Assembly: GCA_022538095.1 (NCBI GenBank)
Contig: JAKYXN010000036.1
Location: 1-58,615, forward strand
Direction: 5' to 3'
Length of the DNA: 58,615 nt
Source of the DNA: Puniceicoccaceae bacterium K14
Lineage (GTDB): Bacteria > Verrucomicrobiota > Verrucomicrobiia > Opitutales > Opitutaceae
Positions 9,410-17,135 of the stretch are shown piece after piece. The notes under the pieces are model-generated. The model saw only the letters and a list, made by a program, of their open reading frames with translations. It did not search any database and was not told the DNA's origin. Position 1 is the stretch's first letter. Every line of letters starts with the position of its first letter. The position numbers and the translations under genes were made by a program.

Positions 9410-9892
9410 ATGATACGATGTTTTCAATCTCTAGCGACGATGTTATTCGTTGTTGTTATGTTAGGACTTTCCGCTTGTACAAACCAAGAAAAGGAGAAGC
9501 TTGATATACCTGAAGGGTTTGCGTCACAGACATTGAAGGAGTTTGCTAAGCAGGCAAATGTAGAGATTATTTTTGACGCGCCGAGCGTGACTAATGTACG
9601 AACAAACCCGGTCGTTGGTAGAATGACTGCCGTTGATGCTTTGAATACTATGTTGTCTGGAACGGCTCTAGTTTTCAAGCGCGATAGTGAAACGGGAGCC
9701 TATGCAGTAACGGTTGCAAAAAACTCCGAGAGTGCTACGTTGTATTTTCCTTATCCCACTAATGACAATTGCATAGACTCGTTCGCTATGCAGTTGCCTT
9801 TCTCTCAAACTACAAATAATCAAAATTTTTTTAGCGGAAATAGCGTCGTGGCGGTTTGTTTGATACAACACCCCAACAACACCGATGTATGA
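9410..9892 (+). CDS. Orphan STN-domain lipoprotein
   Basis: 160 residues. A lipoprotein signal ends at Cys23 (VVMLGLSAC). An STN domain follows at about 33-105 (LDIPEGFASQTLKEFAKQA, VVGRMTAVDALNTMLSGT). The STN part closely resembles residues 33-105 of the TonB receptor encoded next (QTLKEFAKQANVEIIFD against KTLKHFAKQADVAIVFD). The remaining 55 residues have no recognisable domain. It is either the 5' relic of a duplicated receptor gene or a real soluble partner that competes for FecR. The position between FecR and receptor, the intact frame and the lipobox argue that it may be used. Start ATG 9410 has no good ribosome-binding site. Confidence 0.65.
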   Translation: MIRCFQSLATMLFVVVMLGLSACTNQEKEKLDIPEGFASQTLKEFAKQANVEIIFDAPSVTNVRTNPVVGRMTAVDALNTMLSGTALVFKRDSETGAYAVTVAKNSESATLYFPYPTNDNCIDSFAMQLPFSQTTNNQNFFSGNSVVAVCLIQHPNNTDV

Positions 9893-9916
9893 CGTTTTCT
9901 TTTCGCTTGCTTATAA

Positions 9917-12900
9917 ATGCGCTTACTACCTCAAGCACGTTGGCGAACTTTGGCGTTTTCTGCAGTTCTAATGATGTCGCTTTCTATTTTTGCAAAGGGC
10001 GAGCAATCCCGTTTGTTTGACTTAGAGGCAGGTCAAGCTGCTAAGACGCTCAAGCATTTTGCCAAACAGGCGGATGTGGCAATCGTATTCGATTCTCGGA
10101 GCGCAAAAGATGTTCGAACAGAAAGTGTTGCAGGGTTCATGACACCTCGAGAAGCGTTAAGTCGCATGCTCGTTAAAACCTATCTGGTCTTCGATCAAGA
10201 TGACGAGACCGGAGCCTTCGCAGTGAATCGCGCAAAAGTTTTTCAGGGGGATTCCCTGGAGACTTCAGGCGATGAGGCGAATGAGAACCTACAACAAACT
10301 AAAATAATGAACGACAATTCACCCAAAGGAAAAGCACGCGGTCTATTGAAGGGGCTGCTCTCTCTTTCCGTGGCAACGACAAGCTTGACGGCTGAAGAAG
10401 GAACTACTTACGAGCTCGATGAATTTGTAGTCTCCGGATTTCGGAATAGCATTACAAAGGCGCAAGAAATCAAACGATCTTCGGATTCGATGTTGGATGC
10501 GATTAGCGCTGAAGATATAGGAAAGTTTCCCGATCAGAATTTGGCGGAATCTCTACAACGTATCAGCGGAGTGGCTATATCCAGAGAACGTGGTGAAGGG
10601 CAATCGATCTCCGTTAGAGGTCTTCCTTCTGACTTTACTCGAGTACAATTTAATGGACGCACATTGCCTTCATCTAATGGTAGCCGGAGCTTTGATTTTA
10701 CTATCCTTCCATCTACTTTCATAAGCGCATTGGAAGTTTCTAAGACACCAACTGCGGATACTGAAGAAGGAGGGATTTCTGCAACTGTTAATGTGAAAAC
10801 GTTGAGGCCATTGGATTTTGGCCGTAGAGCGATTTCCTTGAGTCTGGCGAATGTTCATGAGGAGAACGCTGGAGAGAATGATATAAAGGCGTCTTTGCTT
10901 TATAATGACGTTTTCAAGGACGGGACTTTTGGCCTTACCTTAGGCGCTCATTACGATAAGCGGACAGTTGAATCGCATGTATTCCAAGGATTTGGAGTGG
11001 AATCGGGCACGGAGAACTCAAGAGGTCCAACATCTGAAATTGACTACAATGTTGACGGTGATTTTGATGACGTGATTCGCTTTGCTCATGCGACAAATTA
11101 TTCGGCTCTTCCAGAGACGCGCGAGAGAAAAACACTTCTCGCGACGGGTCAATGGAAGCCTGTTGGAGGGGTCGATTTTTGGGCCGAATTTTTGATGTCT
11201 GAATTCGAAGTGGATGGAGAGTTTCCTTTGAATTCGTTCCGATGGACTAATATTCGTGGAGAAGTAACGGATAGTAATATAGTCGCAAATCCGTTAGAGG
11301 GAGATGCTGCTGCGGGATTCGCAGATTTTCTTGAAGTCGATGGGGTTGATAACAGAAATAACTCTCGTCAAGATGTCTTCACTGACGAATTAACGACCTT
11401 TGCTCTTGGCGGAAAGCGAGAGTTTGACGATTGGATCGTCGAGGCAGAGCTTAGCTATAGTGAGTCGGAGAAAGTCAGTTCCTCGCTTTCCCACGAGGTA
11501 ATTGGGCGAGCATTTGCTTCATACGATGTTACAAGTGACGTAAGCGATATTCCGACGCTCATTTATGCGGACGGTTTTGATCCATTAGATGGCACTAATT
11601 TTAGAGGCATCGGTGTGAATGGAAATCTTGATCAGCAAACGCTTGATGAAAACACAGATTTCAGAGTCGATGTTGATCGAATCCTTGATGTGAATTTGGG
11701 CGAATCGTTGATCCTAACAAGTTTTGAATTTGGAGCGAAGTACAGCACGCGCGAACAGTTCCAGGGGAGACGATTTTTGTCTGTATCCCCTGAGGCGGTC
11801 GCATCTTTAGTAGGCGAAGGGTACGATCCAGATATTGAAGGGGGTAGTTACGACGCGAGTCGATTCATGCAGGTGGTATCTCCCAGCGATTTTTTGGATG
11901 GATACGGTGGGTCTTCAGTGTTCCCAAGTAATTATTTATCTAGTAGTTTCGGTCTGTTGCTTGAGGAAACCTCATTGGCTAGCCTAATTGCTGCTGGCAC
12001 CATTGCAGAGGGAGGGCCTCAAGAGTATACAGTAGAGGAAGACGTGTCAGCGGCCTATGTGAAGCTAAACTTCAGCGATTCTGAAAACAAATTGAGTGGT
12101 AATATCGGATTACGCTATGTATCCACTGATCAAACATCTATCGGATTTATCCCTGATTTCGATACGCTATCCTTTAATCAAGGTGGAGCTGTTACAAATG
12201 TTGAATCAAGTATCGATTCGATATCTCGATCATATAGTGAGATTCTTCCTAGTTTGAACCTTAAGTATAGTTTGTCGAACGAGTGGCAACTGCGTTTTGG
12301 GTTAGCGCGTACTCTGTCTCGTCCAGACCTCAGCGTGTTGTCTCCAGCGACCTCGGTAAATATAAACGTTAGATCTATTTCGTCCAGTAATCCCAATGTT
12401 GACCCTTATTTGGCTGATCAAGTGGACTTGGCTTTGGAGTGGTACCATGGTGACGCTGGCTTGTTGAGTATATCGCCGTTCTACAAAAAATTAGACTCAT
12501 TCATTGTTTCTGCGTCACAGGAAGAACAAATTACCTATTTCGACGAATCTGAATCTGTACAAAAAACGGACACATTCTCACGGTTTCTTCCCGACAATGG
12601 AGAAGGTGCGGATCTTTATGGATTTGAAATTTCGTGGGCTCGTACCTTGGATGAAATTTTGAAAGGTTTGGGAGTGCAAGCAAACTATACTTATGTATCC
12701 GCAGATGATGTACAAGGTGTTGAAGATGGTCCTTTCTTGCCAATAACGGGGCTATCTGAAAATAGCTACAACTTGATCACTTACTACGAGAACAAGCGTT
12801 TTGGGGTACGTTTAGCGTATAATTTCCGCGACGATTTTATTGTGAACAATACTAGCTTCTTTGGAGATGGCGAGTTCACTAACTCTTATTCACAGTTCGA

Positions 12901-13060
12901 TTTATCAGCTAATTACAATGTGAATGAGAAAGTTAGCCTCTTTTTGGAGGCACTCAATATTACTGATGAAACTTTAGAAAGAGTGAATTCCTTTGGATTG
13001 TTGCGAAACTTGGAAGACAATGGGCGTCGAGTTGTTTTCGGAGTGAGAGCAAAACTCTGA
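9917..13060 (+). CDS. TonB-dependent outer-membrane receptor with N-terminal STN domain
   Basis: 1047 residues. A signal peptide (about 1-27) is followed by an STN domain (about 33-105), a linker, a second hydrophobic stretch at about 143-157 that looks like an old internal signal peptide beginning at Met131, then a TonB-box-like TYELDEFVVSGFR. The plug domain follows (SLQRISGVAISRERGEGQSISVRGLPSDFTRV) and a 22-strand-type barrel ending in an aromatic-rich closing segment (RRVVFGVRAKL). The plug resembles the TIGR01782 group used for oligosaccharide uptake. The STN domain and the upstream sigma/FecR pair predict substrate-induced transcription. The substrate is likely a glycan or glycan-bound nutrient, judged only from the neighbouring glycoside-hydrolase-like genes. 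A terminator follows. Confidence 0.92.
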   Translation: MRLLPQARWRTLAFSAVLMMSLSIFAKGEQSRLFDLEAGQAAKTLKHFAKQADVAIVFDSRSAKDVRTESVAGFMTPREALSRMLVKTYLVFDQDDETGAFAVNRAKVFQGDSLETSGDEANENLQQTKIMNDNSPKGKARGLLKGLLSLSVATTSLTAEEGTTYELDEFVVSGFRNSITKAQEIKRSSDSMLDAISAEDIGKFPDQNLAESLQRISGVAISRERGEGQSISVRGLPSDFTRVQFNGRTLPSSNGSRSFDFTILPSTFISALEVSKTPTADTEEGGISATVNVKTLRPLDFGRRAISLSLANVHEENAGENDIKASLLYNDVFKDGTFGLTLGAHYDKRTVESHVFQGFGVESGTENSRGPTSEIDYNVDGDFDDVIRFAHATNYSALPETRERKTLLATGQWKPVGGVDFWAEFLMSEFEVDGEFPLNSFRWTNIRGEVTDSNIVANPLEGDAAAGFADFLEVDGVDNRNNSRQDVFTDELTTFALGGKREFDDWIVEAELSYSESEKVSSSLSHEVIGRAFASYDVTSDVSDIPTLIYADGFDPLDGTNFRGIGVNGNLDQQTLDENTDFRVDVDRILDVNLGESLILTSFEFGAKYSTREQFQGRRFLSVSPEAVASLVGEGYDPDIEGGSYDASRFMQVVSPSDFLDGYGGSSVFPSNYLSSSFGLLLEETSLASLIAAGTIAEGGPQEYTVEEDVSAAYVKLNFSDSENKLSGNIGLRYVSTDQTSIGFIPDFDTLSFNQGGAVTNVESSIDSISRSYSEILPSLNLKYSLSNEWQLRFGLARTLSRPDLSVLSPATSVNINVRSISSSNPNVDPYLADQVDLALEWYHGDAGLLSISPFYKKLDSFIVSASQEEQITYFDESESVQKTDTFSRFLPDNGEGADLYGFEISWARTLDEILKGLGVQANYTYVSADDVQGVEDGPFLPITGLSENSYNLITYYENKRFGVRLAYNFRDDFIVNNTSFFGDGEFTNSYSQFDLSANYNVNEKVSLFLEALNITDETLERVNSFGLLRNLEDNGRRVVFGVRAKL

Positions 13061-13089
13061 GCCTGTCTGTAGTAGCAGTTACATATTTG

Positions 13090-13124
13090 AAGGCAGTATG
13101 GGCTTGGCCTGTGCTGCCTTTTTT
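13090..13124 (+). terminator. Intrinsic terminator after the TonB receptor gene
   Basis: AAGGCAG (13090-13096) pairs with CTGCCTT (13114-13120), followed by a T-run. It abuts the stop of the convergent cotransporter gene. Confidence 0.7.
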
Positions 13125-14817
13125 AGTCTGCGTGGGGGAGGGATTCTATTATGTTTTGTGAGTGATTGGCGATACGTTCGAAGGTGTTGACGATGTCAAA
13201 ATGTATTAGCTCTGCTTTGATACTGTCTTGGCTTTTTATCATGCGATTGACTGATCTGCGGCGTAGGTTTTTGCGCTTTGAATTGATCAGCTTCTCGAAA
13301 TCGAGGGAGATTTCCATGTCTTGGGCACTGACTTCCGATTCAAGTTTCGAGCGATAAAAATCGATAAAGCGGTTTACGGTTTCCCCAAATTGGATGACGT
13401 CTTCTTCTGAGCGCTTGGGCTCGTATCGATCTCTTCGGTACCGTTTGACTGCTCGAGTTGTGAGACGATGGCAGCAATCGCAAATTTCCTCGAGTTCGTT
13501 GACAACTCGGATGTAGGAACTTGCGAGTGTACGAGTGCTGTCGGCCATTTTGTCGGAAGAACAGCTAATTAGGTAATCAGTGAGCTCATCGGTGAGACCG
13601 TTGGCTTCTTCTTCCATGGCGTTGAGCTCTTTTACGTTCTTCGAAAGATCTTCTTCGTGATGTTCGTAGAGGTAGAGGAACTTGTTGAACATTTCATGGC
13701 TCAAGGAGCCGAGCCGGCCGATAGCGCCTTTGGCTTCTTGGAAGTTTAATTCGCCGATTCCTACGGAATGAACTTTTAGGTAGTGATAGGTTTTAGCGTT
13801 GGGGTTTGATTCGGCTTTTTTTGTAGTCAAAATAGCAAGACGAGCGATTTGGGGAACAAAGGAAACGAGCACCAAGATATTGATGAAGTTGAACATGGAG
13901 TGGAAGAGAGCCAATTTATTGGTCAGGTCCGTGTTGCTTTCAAATTTTTCCCAAGGAAGGAAATTTAAGGATGCATCGTATAGCCAGTGGATAAAATTGC
14001 TGAATGGAACAATTAGAATGATCATCCAGATGACGCCGATGATGTTAAAAAGGAGGTGGGCCCGTGCGGCTCGTTTGGCGCTTGTATTTGCTGGGATTGA
14101 GGCGAGAAATGCGGTGAGTGTCGTTCCAATGTTTTCGCCGAGGATAATCGCTGCGGATTGCTCGAAGTTAAGCCAACCTTGATTGGCCATGGTAAAGGTG
14201 ATCGCCATGGCTGCGGAGGAGGATTGCACGGTGACGGTGAGAAGGGTGCCGATGAAAATGAAGAGTATAAGGGAACCGAATCCGTATCCAGAAAGGTTAG
14301 TCACGAATTCCATAACTTCTGGATTGCTCTTAACATCTGGAACGGCGTTTTTGAGTTCGCCGAGCCCTAGGAAGAGAAACCCAAAGCCGGCCATAAAGTT
14401 TCCGAGTGCACGCCTACTTACTTTCTTGGTAAAACTGAGTGCGACTCCTATGCCAATCGCGGGGATCGCGAACGCGGTTAGTTTCAATTTGAATCCGAAA
14501 AGGGTGACGATCCATGCGGTGATAGTGGTGCCGAGATTTGCCCCCATTATCACCCCGACTGATTGAACGAGACTCAAAAGGCCTGCGTGGGCGAAGCTGA
14601 CGACCATGACGGTTGTTGCCGATGAGGATTGAACTAGGCAGGTAATCAAAAAACCGGTTAGAATTCCGGTGTAGCGATTGGTTGTCATCGACCCGAGGAT
14701 TGAGCGGAGTCGATCCCCGGAAAGCTCAAGGATGGATTCGCTCATCATTTTCATCCCGAAGATGAAAATTCCGAGGCTGCCTAGTAGCTGTAGTAAGAGG
14801 TATAGGTAATCTGGCAT
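13123..14817 (-). CDS. Na/phosphate cotransporter (NptA/PNaS family) with PhoU-like tail
   Basis: 564 residues. Two inverted membrane repeats carry the signature QSSSA motifs at 63-68 (QSSSAT) and 198-203 (QSSSAA), with GANLGTT near 92 and GENIGTT in the second repeat, all typical of sodium-driven phosphate carriers. About eight or nine membrane segments occupy residues 1-350. The C-terminal 200 residues are helical and PhoU-like (LGSLSHEMFNKFLYLYEHHEEDL, RVVNELEEICDCCHRLTTRAVKRY), a common regulatory tail in this family. Function: Na-coupled phosphate movement across the inner membrane. Two palindromes sit upstream. A decayed copy of this gene's 3' end lies at 4938-5075. Confidence 0.9.
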   Translation of the reverse strand: MPDYLYLLLQLLGSLGIFIFGMKMMSESILELSGDRLRSILGSMTTNRYTGILTGFLITCLVQSSSATTVMVVSFAHAGLLSLVQSVGVIMGANLGTTITAWIVTLFGFKLKLTAFAIPAIGIGVALSFTKKVSRRALGNFMAGFGFLFLGLGELKNAVPDVKSNPEVMEFVTNLSGYGFGSLILFIFIGTLLTVTVQSSSAAMAITFTMANQGWLNFEQSAAIILGENIGTTLTAFLASIPANTSAKRAARAHLLFNIIGVIWMIILIVPFSNFIHWLYDASLNFLPWEKFESNTDLTNKLALFHSMFNFINILVLVSFVPQIARLAILTTKKAESNPNAKTYHYLKVHSVGIGELNFQEAKGAIGRLGSLSHEMFNKFLYLYEHHEEDLSKNVKELNAMEEEANGLTDELTDYLISCSSDKMADSTRTLASSYIRVVNELEEICDCCHRLTTRAVKRYRRDRYEPKRSEEDVIQFGETVNRFIDFYRSKLESEVSAQDMEISLDFEKLINSKRKNLRRRSVNRMIKSQDSIKAELIHFDIVNTFERIANHSQNIIESLPHAD

Positions 14818-14893
14818 GGAATCGAGGCGTTGCAGCTAGGACGATGATGGTCCTTTTGTTAAAATTAGCCTGCGACCAAACACAGTGAGTTTG

Positions 14894-14929
14894 AATTGCG
14901 CAATTGCGAAATGTAACGATTATGTTACA
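14894..14929 (-). promoter_or_regulatory. Two palindromes upstream of the Na/Pi cotransporter gene
   Basis: AATTGCGCAATT (14894-14905) is a perfect 12-bp palindrome, and TGTAAC-GATTAT-GTTACA (14912-14929) is a 6-bp dyad with a 6-bp spacer. Both lie 77-112 bases before the cotransporter ATG, so they may be operators. They do not match a Pho box of tandem CTGTCAT type. Confidence 0.45.
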
Positions 14930-14947
14930 CGACGTATATTTGCTCTT

Positions 14948-15649
14948 CTAGAGTAGTACCCAGTTTATCGAAGCGGTGTTTGGGTAGAGCTCGATTTCTA
15001 CTGATTCTCCGGTTTGTGGTTCAATGGCGAACCACCCGAGGTTTGTTCGGAGTAAAATGAGGCAATGATAGTTTTGGTCGCCCTCGACGCCGCCAAAGTC
15101 ATACTTCTGCTGGGTTTTGACGATGCCGCAGGCTATGTCGCCGAGGTTGGCTCTGCCGCCTTGGAAGTTACTCAAAGCTAGTTGCTGACGAAAGAGGTGT
15201 GCGATGTTGTCGCAGTCCATGCCTTCGCCGATAAGTGAGATTCCCAATTCGTCGAAGTAGCCTGAAATATAGGGAAGAAATTCATTATGCAGCCACCTGT
15301 GGTCTGGTAGATTGTAGCGTGAGTCGCTGAGTTCGATTTGTGATGGGGAGAAAGCGTAGTCAAATACTAGCTCTGAGTAGAGCTGGTGGGCTTTAACAGT
15401 GGATTCGTCTGGGGCGGTTTCACGAAATGCTTGCTTGGGGTAAGCGAGGGTCGTAGCGGGAGCGTTTTCTGCGATGCCGGAATTTAGTGACATGGAATGA
15501 GCTGAACTCGGGCTGCTTAGCCGATCTACCGCATAGACCATTGCAGGTGGTCTCCCGTTTGCCTGGATGGAAGAGGACTGGATCGTTGTCTGGCAACCGC
15601 TTAGAAAAACGGCGGCGAGTAGTACGATAGTTGCGAGGGTCGACTTCAT
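14948..15649 (-). CDS. Lipoprotein with a possible transglutaminase/cysteine-peptidase-like core
   Basis: 233 residues. Lipobox LSGC with Cys19 is the clear signal, so the protein is anchored to a membrane. The middle is low-complexity. The C-terminal half has a Cys (MDCDN, Cys146), a His (YHCLI, His195) and an acidic patch (FAIEPQTGE, Glu210) in the order and approximate spacing of papain/transglutaminase-like triads; this reading is inference. It lies upstream of and on the same strand as the Na/Pi cotransporter, but 130 bases with two palindromes separate them, so co-transcription is uncertain. No specific family is recognised. Confidence 0.65.
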   Translation of the reverse strand: MKSTLATIVLLAAVFLSGCQTTIQSSSIQANGRPPAMVYAVDRLSSPSSAHSMSLNSGIAENAPATTLAYPKQAFRETAPDESTVKAHQLYSELVFDYAFSPSQIELSDSRYNLPDHRWLHNEFLPYISGYFDELGISLIGEGMDCDNIAHLFRQQLALSNFQGGRANLGDIACGIVKTQQKYDFGGVEGDQNYHCLILLRTNLGWFAIEPQTGESVEIELYPNTASINWVLL

Positions 15650-16233
15650 GATTTACTCCTGAGAATCGACTCTGGTGGGCGTGGCTAAAACGGCTGGCCC
15701 CTTTTTAAATTGTATTCATGAATGGATATCCTCTTTTGCTGAACTATGGTGTCCTATTTGTTCACTTGTTGCAATTGGGTGGAACGTTCTTCTGTTGGCG
15801 AGCTGCGATTCTGGTCTCTTGCTTAGCTGATTGCGTGTTTTCCATAGTCTGTTTGCCCTTAATGAGAGTCTTCGTTCGTTGGTTGTGTTGTAAGAATACA
15901 AAGGAATTTTTTAAGGGTGTTATATATGATTTATTAATTCATATTTTTTAAGTTAAAATGTTCTGTTGATGGTTTGTGCGAATGCCATCTTATGATGGAG
16001 CCCAATATTGAGATTGTATCGGGTAAACTTAATTGGGATTAAAAACTAGTATATATACTTAATTAAATCTTGACTGAAGTAGGTATGCTTAGGCATATCT
16101 TGCGTACCCCCTAGGCTTATTTACTTAAGTTAGCCCATTTAATCTACTTTCTGGCAGTAGGTTATTACTCAATGAGAAATAGGTGTTTTTATTGGGTGGG
16201 GATATAACCATAGTAAAAACTAAAACAAAACAT
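15650..16233. other. AT-rich intergenic region, no convincing gene
   Basis: A 77-residue hydrophobic frame at 15718-15951 has no RBS or family resemblance and is not called. TTGACT at 16070-16075 has no good -10 partner; a small palindrome TATGC-TTAG-GCATA lies at 16084-16097. This is probably the promoter region of the gene at 16234. Confidence 0.5.
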
Positions 16234-16689
16234 ATGAAAAAATCGATATTAGCAATTGCGGCACTGTTTTCAGCGCTTTTATTTCAATCAAGCTTGAGAG
16301 CGGAATTCTACGCTACAGAGAGCGTCACAGGAAATCAATATAGCGGCTATACGCTTGAAGTTTCCGCATATCAACGTGTTGCAAGTAACGAAGATCCTGA
16401 TGATCTTGAGGATATTGATGAAGTATGGGTGTATGCATGGGCACACGAAGGTGCTCTAGCGGCCCATTTGATCAATCCACCCGTACCTACGTTCGACCAT
16501 GAATACGGAACACTCGTATTTTCTTTCGAATCTTCTACGATACCATTCGATAGAGCGACGGTTTACTTTCTAAAAAATGGTAGTTTCGTTAAAACAAAGC
16601 ATATCAATAATATTCAATCTGCAGGTGGATGGTATGACCCAGACGATGCTGATACTGTTGCTACCACTGTGTTGGTCGACATTGACTAA
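16234..16689 (+). CDS. Small exported protein of unknown function
   Basis: 151 residues from ATG 16234 (MKKSILAIAALFSALLFQSS). The frame extends to 16183, but that would put 17 extra residues before a textbook signal peptide. Predicted cleavage is after SLRA. The mature part is about 125 residues, acidic (a DPDDLEDIDEVW stretch) and rich in aromatic residues and beta-type patterns (TLVFSFESST, ATVYFLKNGSF). I do not recognise the family. It stands alone, with a good terminator 58 bases after the stop, so it is likely a single-gene transcript. Confidence 0.75.
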   Translation: MKKSILAIAALFSALLFQSSLRAEFYATESVTGNQYSGYTLEVSAYQRVASNEDPDDLEDIDEVWVYAWAHEGALAAHLINPPVPTFDHEYGTLVFSFESSTIPFDRATVYFLKNGSFVKTKHINNIQSAGGWYDPDDADTVATTVLVDID

Positions 16690-16746
16690 TTGGATTGATT
16701 GACTTAATTCTTGATCCAAGCATTAATTATTATTCTAATGCTTTCT

Positions 16747-16776
16747 CGCGTACCCAAAATCTGGGTGCGCGTTTTT
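16747..16776 (+). terminator. Intrinsic terminator after the small exported protein gene
   Basis: A 10-bp stem (CGCGTACCCA with TGGGTGCGCG, one G-T pair) is followed by TTTTT. Confidence 0.8.
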
Positions 16777-17135
16777 GTTTCATAGCGTCAACAAATATTG
16801 TATTTACCGCATTGGTAAATATAAGTATTCTTCAATGGGGTTGAGGTGCGTTCTCAAAATAGTGGTTTTTACGACGCGTTTGAGTTCATGAATCCTGCAA
16901 GTTGATATGGCCTTTAAAGTCTTATTCGGGAAACACTTTCTGCAGATTTAAGGTTTTTGATAGGGTCTTAACTGAAAGAGACCGATAAGAAAATTGATTT
17001 GCAAGCATCCGGAATGAGAAAGCTGCCATAACGTATGGTTATGAGTCAGCTAAGTATCTTTATGGGGTAACTGTGAAATTTAAAGGGTTGTGCCTTGGTA
17101 TTGTTTGGCTAGTGATCGGTTTTCTCTAGATACGC
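16777..17135. other. Intergenic region upstream of the SLC12-type transporter gene
   Basis: No gene is seen. A hairpin TATTTACC-GCATT-GGTAAATA (16801-16821) could be an operator. The transporter start has no clear ribosome-binding site. Confidence 0.5.

Noticed and set aside
15718-15951. 77-residue hydrophobic frame on the plus strand
   Set aside because: No RBS, no family resemblance, an opposing frame of similar size, and Cys/Leu-rich composition typical of chance frames.
16070-16099. TTGACT followed by CATATC as a promoter of the small exported protein gene
   Set aside because: The -10 fits only 3 of 6 consensus bases and the distance to the start is long.
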